Position numbers and translations under genes: made by a program. From positions 32,527,001-32,591,000 of the forward strand of contig NC_057817.1 in the NCBI RefSeq assembly GCF_910594005.1: a DNA stretch of 64,000 bases, in the 5' to 3' direction. Within the stretch, counting starts at the first letter, position 1, and each line of letters opens with the position of its first letter. The notes beneath the pieces are model-generated. The model ran no database searches, was not told where the DNA came from, and worked only from the letters and a program-made list of their open reading frames with translations. The stretch is from Cervus elaphus. Lineage: Eukaryota; Chordata; Mammalia; Artiodactyla; Cervidae. Shown here piece by piece: positions 36,142-46,466 of the stretch.

Positions 36142-36349
36142 GGACTTCCCCAGTGGTCTAGTGGCTAAGACTTCAAGCTCCCAATGCAGGAGGCCTGGGT
36201 TTGATCCCTGGTCAGGGAACTAGATCCCACATGCCACAGCTGAGTTCGCATGCCACAACTAAAAGCTCTTGCATACTGCAACAAAGATTGAAGATCCTGC
36301 AGCCTCAAGTAAGACCCAGCAGAGTCAAATAAATTAAAAAAAAAAAAAA
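36142..36349 (+). mobile_element. CHR-type SINE nested in MaLR LTR
   Basis: GGACTTCCCCAGTGGTCTAG head, CCCTGGTCAGGGAACTAGAT box and a 15-A tail. GCAAGAAAG occurs on both sides of the insertion (about 36119 and 36350) but is not adjacent to the head on the left. Confidence 0.88.
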
Positions 36350-36530
36350 GCAAGAAAGTGGATTTTCCTTTAGCACCTCCAGAGAGGAACACAGTCTTGC
36401 TGACACCTTAACTTTGCCCAGTGAGACGAATTTCAGGCTTCTTGCCTCTGGAATCATAATATATTTATGTTACCTTAAACCACCAGTTTGTGGCAATTTG
36501 TCATAGCAGCCAAGAAAACTGCTACCTAAT
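36350..36530 (+). mobile_element. MaLR-type LTR, right part
   Basis: It resumes with TCCAGAGAGGAACACAGTCT and ends with GTTTGTGGCAATTTGTCATA, the usual MLT1-group 3' end. Confidence 0.75.
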
Positions 36531-36639
36531 CTCTTAAATGTGGAATCTAATCTCTTTCCTCAAATTATTGACCTCTACTCTCCTTATGAGGCCTATGTTC
36601 TGGGCAAAGTGACCTCATCAGCTGTGTGCCTGGGCGAGG

Positions 36640-36995
36640 TTTTCCATCCCCTCTGGATTCTTTTTTATGCTCTCCCTCATAAGGATGTCACTCCACTTCA
36701 TTGCAGCAGAGGCAAATCCTGTCCCTCCTTCAGGATGCATTTCAGATGCCTCCCCTGCTGCAAGCTCCATTGTCTGCCAGTTGCCTACAATCTCTCCTTC
36801 CTTTGAAATCCTGCAGTGTTGTAGTTGTCTCTCCCTGTCCTGGCACTGACTGCACTTTTTCCTGAAATAAACTTATTCATTCACATACTGTATCTTCTCC
36901 ACCAGATTTTAAGTTCTTTGATGACAGGGCTAGTGTTCGACTCATCTCTAAATCTTCTATAATATTTAGCCCAATACTTTATGTCCTATGAACTT
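36640..36995 (+). mobile_element. L2 LINE 3' end
   Basis: CCACCAGATTTTAAGTTCTT and the following GATGACAGGGCTAGTG are typical L2 3' sequence. The C/T-rich text upstream also fits. Confidence 0.65.
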
Positions 36996-37018
36996 TACAT
37001 GTAATCACAGTCCTGGTA

Positions 37019-37215
37019 CTAGGGGTAAAGAATTCACCTGACAATGCAGGAGATGTAAGAGACCCAGGTTCAGTCCCTGGGTCAGGAAGATCCCCTGGAG
37101 AATGAAATGGCAACCCACTCCAGTATTCCTGCCTGGGAAAGCCCATGGACAGAGGAGCCAGGTGGGCTACAGTCCATGGGTCACAAAGAGTCGGAGTACA
37201 TGTGGCTGAGCACAC
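37019..37215 (+). mobile_element. Bov-tA SINE
   Basis: Forward copy from GGGGTAAAGAATTCACCTGA to GTGGCTGAGCACACACACA with a (CA)n tail. The head is truncated. Confidence 0.9.
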
Positions 37216-37241
37216 ACACACATACACACATGTGTGTTTTT

Positions 37242-37345
37242 AGTAGCTCAGTTATGTTCGAGTCTTTGTGACCCCATGGACTGTGGCACACCAGGCTCCT
37301 CTGTCCATGGGATTTCCCAGGCAATAATGCTTGAGTGGGTTGCCA
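37242..37345 (-). mobile_element. Bov-tA SINE, partial
   Basis: Reverse copy from AGCTCAGTTATGTTCGAGTC to TGGGTTGCCA, forming an inverted pair with 37019-37215 across a CA/TG centre. Confidence 0.85.
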
Positions 37346-37425
37346 GGACCTGTACATATATGTTCATATGTATTTATGTGTGTATATACATGTATGTGTG
37401 TATATGTGTATGTACATATAGGTAA
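37346..37425. repeat. TG/TA-rich microsatellite
   Basis: Irregular TATG/TGTA repeats. Confidence 0.8.
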
Positions 37426-37575
37426 ACGACATTATAGAATGTCATATAGGACCGTATGCCCTCATAAGAGTAAGAGGAAAAAGAAAACTAAGGTTTTTCA
37501 CTAGCTGCCACCCAAATGGCAAGCATCCCAGACACATCGTTTGTAGGAATAGCCTAAACCCTTGTCCCTTCACAG

Positions 37576-37723
37576 AACGGTTATCAAAGAATGGATGAGT
37601 TACCCGAAGTTAATCCCCTGATGGAGGCGATGCAGGGTAAAAATGGAGAGCTGTGCCTGAGGGACCCCTGCGTTCGGGAACTGGATCTGAACAAACAGAG
37701 GAAGCGGAGGTCCATGAGCAGGA
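37576..37723 (+). other. Exon-like coding island, gene unknown
   Basis: A 148-bp segment is open in one frame (entry phase 0, exit phase 1). It is preceded by a pyrimidine-rich acceptor (CCCTTGTCCCTTCACAG) and followed by GTAAGG, a near-ideal donor, at 37724. The translation is acidic then strongly basic, containing PLMEAMQGKNGELC and KQRKRRSMSR. Codon choice and CpG use (GTTCGGGAACTGG, GAAGCGG) look coding and differ from the AT-rich flanks. The frame runs on past the donor to a stop near 37950, but that extension looks like intron. I do not recognise the protein. It could be an exon of an unannotated plus-strand gene, an exon of a neighbouring gene, or an old pseudogene piece. Confidence 0.4.
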
Positions 37724-38221
37724 GTAAGGTCTTGGGCCAATACCATATTTTTACATTTTATTTGGGATTCAGCTATCCTGAAATTGCATTTCAGAAAAAA
37801 ATGCAAAACGCTGTTTTTTCCCCCATGCAGATGTTGATCAATATCTTTCTAGAAAGAAAGAATCTAAGAATGAAACTAAAAAAGCCACAACATCAAATAG
37901 CTGATGATGCACTTGGCTTGTACATCTGTGAGACAGGGCCATTCTTTTAAAAATAATAAATGTTCGGTTTCTAAGATAAAGAGGTAGCTTTGTGGCACTC
38001 TAAGTTCCAGTTCTGTGAAAATAGAAAATTGTTGTTGTTCATATTTTGCCTACTAAAGCAATTACTTTAGCTATTTTTTTCCTAGCTTTTGCCCTTCTAA
38101 AATAAACATTAGGCCCAAGAATACACATCTCTCCAAAGACTATTCTAATTCTGGTACATTTTTAGTTCTTTTCCTCTTAAGAATCAGGAAATGATAGATC
38201 ACAAATGCACTTTTAATTGTT

Positions 38222-38290
38222 TTTTATTCCTATATGTCAGATATTATGCTGAGTGTTTATAGATATTCTGCCATTTAAAGCAAGCTAACA
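38222..38290 (+). mobile_element. MIR SINE, left part
   Basis: GATATTATGCTGAGTGTTTA and ATTCTGCCATTTAAAG are the MIR start. The element resumes at 38766 after an L1. Confidence 0.6.
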
Positions 38291-38765
38291 ATTGCTCCCT
38301 GTGTTCATAGCAGCATTTTTTCAATTGCCAAGATATAGAAGCAACCTGAGGGTTCAGCAACAGATGGATGGATAGAGAATATGTGGTATATAAACAAAAT
38401 GGAATACTATTCAGCCACAAGAAGAACAAAATTTTCCCATTTGCAGCAACATGGAGGAACTTGGGAGGGCATTATGCTAAGTGAAATAAATCAGACAGAA
38501 AAAGAAAAATACTAAATGCTATCACTTATATGTGGGATCTAAAAAACACAATCGACTAGTGAATATAACAAAAAAGAAGCAGACTCAGAGATACAGAGAA
38601 GAAACTAGTGGTTACCAGTGGGGAGAGGGAGGTGCAAACTACAGCTGCAGGAGAGGCTACTAGAATGTATTGTACAATATGGGGGGTATAGCCAATATTT
38701 CATAACTGTAAATGGAGTGTAACCTTTAAAAACTGAATAAAATTTTTTAAAATTAAAAAGAAATG
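38291..38765 (+). mobile_element. L1 LINE 3' end inserted in MIR
   Basis: TGTTCATAGCAGCATTTTTT, TGGAATACTATTCAGCCACA, CTAAGTGAAATAAATCAGAC and CTGAATAAAATTTTTTAAAA mark the ORF2 end and 3' UTR. AGCAATT-like sequence at the left and right joints may be the target duplication. Confidence 0.85.
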
Positions 38766-38938
38766 AGCAATTCTGTGAGGTAGGTATTATTATTCTTATT
38801 TTAAAGTTTGGAAGTTGAGCCATAAAGAGTTTAGGTTCTTATACAAACTCTGATCACCAGTAAAGGCCACGAGACTCCATGTAACTCAAGGTGTCTACCC
38901 CGTCAAGCCCATGTTCTTGACCTCAGTCTCATCCAGAA
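38766..38938 (+). mobile_element. MIR SINE, right part
   Basis: CTGTGAGGTAGGTATTATTA followed by the GAAGTTGAGCCATAAAGAG and CATGTTCTTGACCTCAGTCT regions of MIR. Confidence 0.65.
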
Positions 38939-39297
38939 CCTCCTTGCGGGCTACTTACCAGGCAGAGGAAGCAGCTACATCCTTCTTGTGCCCAGAGGTC
39001 AGTGTCTAACCTTAGATATTAGAATTTAATGAAATTCCAGGGCAGAACTTTCCAAATTTTTGGACAACAATCCATAATAAGAATTAACTTTTAACACCTA
39101 ATCACAGAACACACACATTTTGAAACAATATTATTACTACTGCATAATGAGCTCTGATATATTTTATTCTGCTCTTACATTTTAATAATTTTGGTCAGGT
39201 ACCACCAGATTGTTATCATAATTCACTAATAGACTATTACCTTTATTTTAAAATATGCAGTACATAGGTAGTTTACCTTACACAATTAATTACCTTT

Positions 39298-39604
39298 ATA
39301 AAAATATATGTTTATTTTTGGCTGTGCTGGGTCTTTGTTGCTGTGCACAGGCTTTCTCTAGTTGCAGAGTGGGGGCTACTCTCTAGTTGTGCTGCAGGCT
39401 TCTCACTGCAGTAGCTTCTCTTGTTGAGAAGCACAGGCTCTATGCCTGTGGGCTTCCGTAGTTGCAGCAATCAGGCTCAGCAGTTCTGGCTCATAGCCTT
39501 AGTTGCCTGGTGACACGTGGGATTGTCCTGGACCAGGGATGGAACCCGTGTCCCCTGCATTGCAAGGCTGATTCTTAACCACTAGACCACCAGGGAAGCC
39601 CCAC
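39298..39604 (-). mobile_element. CHR-type SINE, full length, with target duplication
   Basis: Reverse copy from TTTTTGGCTGTGCTGGGTCT to GACCACCAGGGAAGCCCC. AATTACCTTT repeats at 39288-39297 and 39605-39614. Confidence 0.92.
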
Positions 39605-39624
39605 AATTACCTTTCTGAAGAGAG

Positions 39625-39702
39625 ATTTATCATCTTAGGCAAGTTACTTAATTTCTGAGTCTCCAGTTTCCTCATCTGCAAAATGAGAAGATTGGACCAG
39701 AT
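39625..39702 (-). mobile_element. MIR SINE fragment
   Basis: GGCAAGTTACTTAATTTCTG and TCCTCATCTGCAAAATGAGA are the reverse MIR 3' half. Confidence 0.7.
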
Positions 39703-39905
39703 TTGTGACTCTTAACCCTGACTGCACATCAGTAATGTTTAAGAGCTTTTATATACACTTTTGTCCAGGTTTTTGACCCCAGAATCTCTCATTTAATTGT
39801 TTTGGGGTGGGGGCCTGTGTACTGGTTTTTGCTGTTATCTTATTTTTGCTTTTTAACTCCTCAGGTTATACTAACTAGCCACCAAATTTAGGAATTACTG
39901 AATTA
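39703..39905 (+). mobile_element. MER5-like hAT-Charlie MITE
   Basis: GACTCTTAACCCTGACTGCA, AGAATCTCTCATTTAATTG and GGGGTGGGGGCCTGTGTACT follow MER5A. A second weaker match occurs near 39995-40070. Confidence 0.6.
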
Positions 39906-40360
39906 GATGATTGCTAAATTTTCTTTCAGCCAAAAATGTTAGACTATCTCACTGGTGAATGGGCCCACATCCAGCAGTTCTGTGTACATCAGGGTGGGGC
40001 CACACACTTTGTGCTTTTTTAACAAATACCTGAGTGATTCTGATGTGAGTCATCTCAGAAACACTGCTCTGAGTCATTATCTCACCAACTGTTTATTGTT
40101 TCCTCAGGCCAGCACTTACCAGGGCCTGTGGCCGGTGCTCTGATATGTCTGCTAAGTGGCTGCCTCACCAACCTGCCTGGCCATTCCACTGCCCTCTGCC
40201 AGGGCCATGGCTTCATGCCCGTTTTCCTCTGTTCTTTGATCCCTTTTTAACTTGGGTCAAGTAAAATCACATTCTCCTCTTTCTTCTATTCCAACCATAC
40301 TTATGTCTTTCAATATTAAAAATACAGCAACTAAATGCAATATTTTGTATTCACCTATAA

Positions 40361-40729
40361 TGATACTGAGCAGGGTTCTGGGGGGCTCTTGGGCACTAAG
40401 TCTTTCTGTGTTCCTCATTTCTTTGATTACAGGAAACAGCCTTCATTCAGCCTCCATGACCTTCCCTGAGTTTCAGTGGGCAGATTCAAGCAGTTGTTAA
40501 TTAGGGAAGGGAGGAGTTGCAAGACCCGGGAGAAACAAATTCTCCAGGGCAGCCCTAGGGCAAGGTCCTCTTTCACCACGGAGGTGAAACACACAATATC
40601 TTTGAGCTAGTTTGCAGATACTGAAATCCCCTGCAGGTGGCAGAAGTTAAGGATGAATGATGGTAGGCTGCCCACAATCACGTAGACCCCAGACCAGTTG
40701 GACCTGAAGTTTGATGAAGCTGACTCCTA
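40361..40729 (+). mobile_element. LTR copy B of the inverted pair, left part
   Basis: Starts TGATAC and matches the reverse complement of 2950-3295. It is interrupted by a BovB piece and resumes at 40980. Confidence 0.75.
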
Positions 40730-40979
40730 CTTCAGTTCAGTTCCATTCAGTCAGTTAGTCGTGTCTGACTCTTTGCGACCCCAAGGACTGCAGCACGTCA
40801 GGCTTCCCTGTGCATCACCAACTCTTGGAGCTTGCTCAAACTCATGTCTATCGAGTCGGTGATACCATCCAATCATCTCATCCTCTGTCATCTCCTTCTC
40901 CTCCTGCCTTCAATCTTTCCCAGCATCAGGGTCTTTTCTAATGAGTCAGTTCTTCGCATCAGGTGGCCACAGTACTGGC
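40730..40979 (-). mobile_element. BovB LINE, short 3' end, nested in LTR
   Basis: TTCAGTTCAGTTCCATTCAG tail followed by the reverse of the BovB C-terminal region up to GGTGGCCACAGTACTGG. Confidence 0.9.
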
Positions 40980-41234
40980 GCTTACCTCATCACCAACTCA
41001 TCAGAAGAATGTTCATGGTCTGATCACACCCTCTTTGAACAATTACTATAAAACTTCTATCTTCCTGTTGGGACCCATGGTTTTGAGGGCACTAGCCCAC
41101 TGTGACCCTCTTTTCCTGCAAAGCAATAAAGCTATACTTTTCTGCTTCACCCAAAACTGTGCCTCTGAGATTTGATTTGGTACCAGTGTCCGGGGAAGCC
41201 GAGTTTTTGGTCTCAACTGGGGAAAAGAAGCTGA
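40980..41234 (+). mobile_element. LTR copy B, right part
   Basis: TTACCTCATCACCAACTCAT onward matches the reverse complement of 2686-2940. AATAAA at about 41125 is followed by an R-U5-like end. Confidence 0.75.
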
Positions 41235-41340
41235 AAAAAATAGATATATATGTATGTATAACTGAAACACTTTGCTGTATATCTGAAACTAGCACAACAT
41301 TTTAAATCAACTATACTTCAGTTAAAAAACAATACACTCA
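41235..41340 (+). mobile_element. L1 3' UTR end
   Basis: ACTGAAACACTTTGCTGTAT and AATCAACTATACTTCAGTTA are the forward 3' terminus of a mammalian L1. Confidence 0.7.
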
Positions 41341-41434
41341 AACTAGGTTACTCATACCCTGAAGGTGATTATACAGTGGTAGCTAAAATAGTAGGATGAA
41401 CTTGGACAGATCTTTAATTTTATCTAACAAATAA

Positions 41435-41535
41435 CAATCACAGCTCTTAAGACTTTATAAATATTAACTTTGTTGATGTACATAATCATCCTATGAGGTA
41501 GGTGCTACCATCCTTCTATATTACAAATTAGGACC
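41435..41535 (+). mobile_element. MIR SINE fragment
   Basis: CCTATGAGGTAGGTGCTACC is the MIR core. Confidence 0.6.
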
Positions 41536-41637
41536 ATAAATCCCACTTCATTTTTGTAGCACTGATACTTATTTTGAAGAGCATTATTTTTTATTTTAAA
41601 TTATACAGACTTGAACATAGTATTTCAGTTAATATTT

Positions 41638-41738
41638 TATTTTTTAATTTTTATTGAAGTTTAGTTGATTTACAATGTTTTCAGATGTACAGCAAAGTGA
41701 TAACTGAATGTATATATATCTATATATATTTTTTGTTG
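41638..41738 (-). mobile_element. L1 3' UTR, left part
   Basis: TTATTGAAGTTTAGTTGATT and CAGATGTACAGCAAAGTGAT in reverse. It is split by BovB and resumes near 42160. Confidence 0.7.
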
Positions 41739-42085
41739 TTGTTCAGTCACTAAGTGGTGTCTGACCCTTTGTGACCCCATAGACTGCAGCACACCAGGCT
41801 CCTCTGTCTTCCACTATCTCTTGGAGTTTGCTCACATTCATATCCTTTGAGTTGGTAATGCTATCTAACCATCTCATCCTCTGCTGCCCCCTTCTCCTTT
41901 TGCCTTCAATCCTTCCCAGCATTAGGGTCTTTTCCAATGAGTGAGCTCTTTGCAACAGGTGGCCAAAGTATTAGAGCTTCAGCTTCAACAGGAGTTCTTT
42001 CAAAGAATGTTCAGGGTTGGTTTCTTTTAGGATTGACTGGTTTGATCCTTGCAGTCCAAGGCACTTTCAAGAGTCTTTTCCAGAT
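41739..42085 (-). mobile_element. BovB LINE, 3' end, nested in L1
   Basis: Reverse BovB from GTTGTTCAGTCACTAAGTGG to the CTTTCAAGAGTCTTTTCCAG region, more diverged than the other copies. Confidence 0.85.
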
Positions 42086-42159
42086 TTTGATCAATTCTTC
42101 TGAGCAATATAATGATATCAATATATATTAATCCTGAGAATACACACACACATATATAT

Positions 42160-42370
42160 TCTTTTTCAGATTCTTTCCTATTATAGGTTATTACAAGATA
42201 CTGAATATAGTTCCCTGTACTATACAGTAGGTCCTTGTTGAATGTTATGTTTACTAGGGTGTATCTCTTAATCCCAACTGTAAATCTGTGAATCTGTTAA
42301 TCCCAACCATAACTGTAAGTTTGTTTTCTATGTCTATAAGTCTATTTCTGTTTTGTAAATAAATTTATTT
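42160..42370 (-). mobile_element. L1 3' UTR, right part
   Basis: TAGGTTATTACAAGATACTG, AGTTCCCTGTACTATACAGT and TTTCTGTTTTGTAAATAAAT. The same order of motifs is at 18265-18375. Confidence 0.75.
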
Positions 42371-43490
42371 ATACAATTTTAAAATTTTCACTAATTAATA
42401 GTATGAGATATGAAATTAATTTAATTTGGGGGGTAGCCTGCTGCAAGGAGATCTCCTATAGATAAAGATTTAGCCTCTTCCACTATTAGAGGTTTTTAAG
42501 TGGAAACATGAAAACATAGTATTAAGGAATTACTTAATAAAGCATTCTTAATTCACCCAGTAGTAATTTCCTTGAATAACTTTACAGAATATGACTTTTT
42601 CATCAAGATGTTTATCTCTAGTCATGAAAATTTAACGTATTGTCCCACAAACATTTTTATTAACAAATATGTATTTGTCAATAAACTAATAGTGTATCAT
42701 TTGTTAAGTTACATAGACAAGTGAACACCCTCACTCTGATCTGTAGTCATTTATTGGTCAATTAAGTAAGATACAATATCAAAATGAAGATGACTTTACA
42801 TGCAAAGGAGTTATTGTCCATTTATTAACTAACACATTGGATAGGTTGTATAGTCTTACAAACTAATCCCCAAACTTTGTCTCCCTTCCATCTGCAAAAC
42901 CAGAACCATTTGTCCAATGTTTGCAGTTTCATCTCCACCTGGTCTATATCCTTGGTGTTGTTCTACCCTGAGCTCATTTTCCAATGTTGGTATTGGGGCT
43001 TTTATTGGGTTGTTTCAAATACCTGGCTTCCATCTAGAATCACATTTCCGAAAATGTGATCATCATTTCAGATGATCAGTGTTACGGCTTCTCCTGTGCA
43101 GACACAGGATCCTTGTCAACAGAGCTCTAGCTGATTGATGGAAGGTGGGGTGGGCAAAGGGGTCTGAGAATAAAGTCCAGTTGTATCCATTATCATGTCT
43201 TATGGTGACCAGGCTTTTCTGTAGGAAATGTATCTCAGAATAAGCAGATAGCACCCGTGGATGGAGAAAATCTCTTCTTTACAAAAGAATGCTGAACTAA
43301 GAAATGTGTAAGCAATGGTAAGACTAGAAAAGTCACTATTTTTCTACCCCTAATTAAATCTCCTTTTCATGTAAGAATCATCCACGTGTGCTAAAACCAT
43401 TTAGTGAAAGACTGATGAGGAACTGGAATATTGACTTTGTACCAATTCATCACTCATAAGACACTTGCTGGTTGCAAGTAGGAAAATATA
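42371..43490. other. No gene recognised
   Basis: AT-rich, with short frames only. A frame at 42877-43059 has no domain or splice support. Confidence 0.4.
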
Positions 43491-43598
43491 ACAATTTTTT
43501 GGCCACACCTCACAGCATGTATGATCTTAGTTCCCTAACCAAGCCCCCTGCATTGGAAGCACAAAGTCTTATAACCACTAGACCGCCAGGGAAGCCCC
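43491..43598 (-). mobile_element. CHR-type SINE, partial
   Basis: Reverse head CACTAGACCGCCAGGGAAGC and CTTAGTTCCCTAACCAAGCC box. Confidence 0.85.
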
Positions 43599-44069
43599 TG
43601 AAAAACAGAACTTTAAAATGAAAGCATCCGACTGTCACTTTTTACTTGGTGCTCAATCTCAGCATAGAACCCTGGGAACCATCTTATATGTCCACTGTGG
43701 CTGTACAGTTTGAAGCTCACTGCCTTGCCTGTGAACTATTCTACCAAAAATACTTGTGTCTAAATCAAGCCTTTGGATCTAACATTTACTTTATAGGAAA
43801 CATAGGAGATAGAGTAAAAGTTAAATGACATCATGAAGAAATCATTAGACTACCTCAGATAACGGAATATTCTGTAGGACAAATGTTTTCAATGAGTCAC
43901 TGCCATGAAAAAAACAAAAGAAGGGAGTGTTTGGGTTCTCTTCTAGATTAAAAGAAATTCAGAGACATAATAACTTAAAGCAATGTTTGATTCTTAGTGG
44001 GTCCCAATCTGAATAGCTATCTCAGTTCAGCTGCTGTAACCAAATTCAGGAGTTCCACCTTGCTGGCAG

Positions 44070-44440
44070 GGCATGCGTTCCAAGACCCCCAGTGGATATC
44101 TGAAATTTTGGATAGTCCTGAATCCTATATATACTATGTTTTTCTCTATTCATACCTATGACAAAGTTTAAAAATTGTAAGTTTACAAATTGGGCACAGT
44201 CAGATAATATCCAAATTGCTAGCATTATTCCTTTTGTAGTTTGCGCCATTGTTAAGTAAAATAAGAGACACTTGAACACAAGTACTGCAACAGAATGACA
44301 GTTGATGTGATAATCCAGACTGCTACTAAATGACCAACGGGCTGGATACACTGGACCAAAGGATGACTCACGTCCTGGGTGGAGTAGAGCCAGGGGAGTT
44401 GGGGTTGGATGAGAAACTTCATCATGCTAATCAGAGGGGC
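44070..44440 (+). mobile_element. Tigger-type (Tc1/mariner) fossil
   Basis: GCGTTCCAAGACCCCCAGTG, TATATATACTATGTTTTTCT and ATAAGAGACACTTGAACACA follow the MER8/Tigger end and interior. It is non-coding. Confidence 0.65.
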
Positions 44441-44464
44441 ACACAATTTAAAACCTGATTTAAA

Positions 44465-44625
44465 TCTTTAAAGACCTGCAGTGCCAGGTCTTAGCTGCAG
44501 CACATGGGATCTTAGCAATCTTTGTTGGGGCATGTGGGATCTAGTTCCCTGACCAGGAATCAAACCCGGGTCCTCTGCATTGGGAGGATGGAGTCTTAGC
44601 CACTGGACCACCAGAGAAGTCTCCC
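44465..44625 (-). mobile_element. CHR-type SINE, partial
   Basis: Reverse copy with CTAGTTCCCTGACCAGGAAT and GCCACTGGACCACCAGAGAA. Confidence 0.85.
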
Positions 44626-46089
44626 ACACATGTTTTTTAAAGATATGAAAATGGTCTGTGGTTAAATAAATCTTGGAAATCTATATTAAACACCTTTAAC
44701 CAAGTTTATTTCATACAGAACTACTCAGAGCCTCTAATATATTAAAAGTCATTTCACATGGGCTGACTATAGAATGAATTCTTTTGTAAGCATCTGTACC
44801 CATAGAATTCATGAGGAGTAGAGACCATGGCTCAAAGGGACATGTTTTAGAACATGTTTCTTTAAAGATTTATCAGGAAAGACTTGTGAAAAATTATATT
44901 TGTAAATTAAGAATGCAGTGATAATGGCTTTCCTTAAAGTTGTGACATTGAGAATATTGTTTCTAGTTTATAGCAACACACATACGGGAGTAGAAAAACA
45001 AGGGTAAATTCTTTCTCTGATATGATCTAAGGTTTCAAAACAACTCACCTTGGAGATCTGTGAACTGAAGTTTCCACAGATGGAGCTGCTGCTACGTATA
45101 CCTCCGGAACCTAATATGAAACTTGCCTCAGGCTGTCAGGCAATGCAGGCGGTGGGAGGTGGGGAGGTGGATAGGGAGTGGGGTGGGCTGGAGGGCGGAA
45201 ACAAGAGCTCTGTGGCTGACCAGGAACAACCAGGCTGATCCTGATCCTACAGGAGAATGTAAGGTTCCATTTGTTTTCAAATGCTGGGCTTTGCTTTGCT
45301 TATATTTATGGGAAAATAGAGTTACAGCTTTCAAGTTTTGGCTTTTGGTATAATGTATTACTATATCTTATTATAGAAGATTGTGAGAAATATGCTGCAT
45401 GGATGTTAATTTCATCATTAAATTTCCTTTTTTTTCCCCCAGAAACCTTGAGACAAGAGTCAAATATAAAAAGCTGTCATTTCTGGAGACTAAAGATTTG
45501 GCCAAATGCACCCTTAATTCTAAGTCTTAACAATAGAGCAATAATTTCTCTCATAAATGTTGAATAATTTTGGCTCTTTTCACCAGACAATAGCTTGATT
45601 GCATTGCATTGCATTTCTTGTCTTAAGGAGTAGGAGGACAATAGCAAAAAATGGGCAAAGAAAAAAGCGCTAGGCTGGAAGATAAGGCTAGGGTATGTAT
45701 GAAATTAACTGCAAGCACCCACTGAAGGTGCCCAGTGGGGGTGGGGAAGTCCCAGGGGTGTTAGCTTTCCAGATGACTTAGGTAAAGCTATGGGAGAGTT
45801 CCATAGAAAAGTAATCAAATACAGCCTCAATTCTGATTTAATCACATTATTACTTAAGGATACAATGTGAAGTGATTGTATTCTTGAACATTTAACTAAA
45901 CATGCTTGAACACCTTTGTCAGGTAACACACTAGTAGCCATTTGGAATTCAACAGGTGAAAAAGACTCCTGCAGAAGCTAACAAGCAAGCAGCCACTGAT
46001 GCCCGTGAGTGGGGAGCAAAACAAAGGAAGTAAGAGTGTGTTATGATGGTCTCAATAGCACTTTTAGATTAAATGGTCATGGACGACCT
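44626..46089. other. No gene recognised
   Basis: Contains a G-rich stretch at 45140-45210 and short chance frames. Nothing supportable. Confidence 0.4.
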
Positions 46090-46357
46090 CTTAGGAGATG
46101 ACTTGGAAGGTGCAGGTGGAAGAATGAAGAGTTAGATATCCAAAGAACTAAGGGGTAGAGGATGTAGAACATTCCAGGCAAGTGCAAAGACCCAAGTTAA
46201 AGAAGAGCTTGACATGCTATATAAACAGAAAGAAGTCTTGTGTGGTTGACAGTGGAAAGAACAATCAGAGTTCTGGAAGATAACACTTCAGGGACAAACA
46301 GAAGCCTGATCTTGTAGGACAGCACAAGACATAGTAAGGATTTTACTCTGGGATAAT
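46090..46357 (+). repeat. Old interspersed repeat, same unnamed kind as at 12.7 kb
   Basis: GAACATTCCAGGCAAGTGCA, AGAGCTTGACATGCTAT and GATCTTGTAGGACAG occur in the order of a common ancient repeat. Confidence 0.45.
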
Positions 46358-46466
46358 GGATTTGGACTTTTGAGCTCCAGAACTGGGAGGGAATAAATAT
46401 GTGATGTTTTAAGCCACCATCTTTGTCATATTTGTTACAGCAGCCATAGGAAATACAGGCGGGAAG
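46358..46466 (+). mobile_element. MLT1-group LTR 3' end
   Basis: GAGCTCCAGAACTGGGAGGG, TGTTTTAAGCCACC and GTTACAGCAGCCATAGGAAA are the conserved 3' end. Confidence 0.6.
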
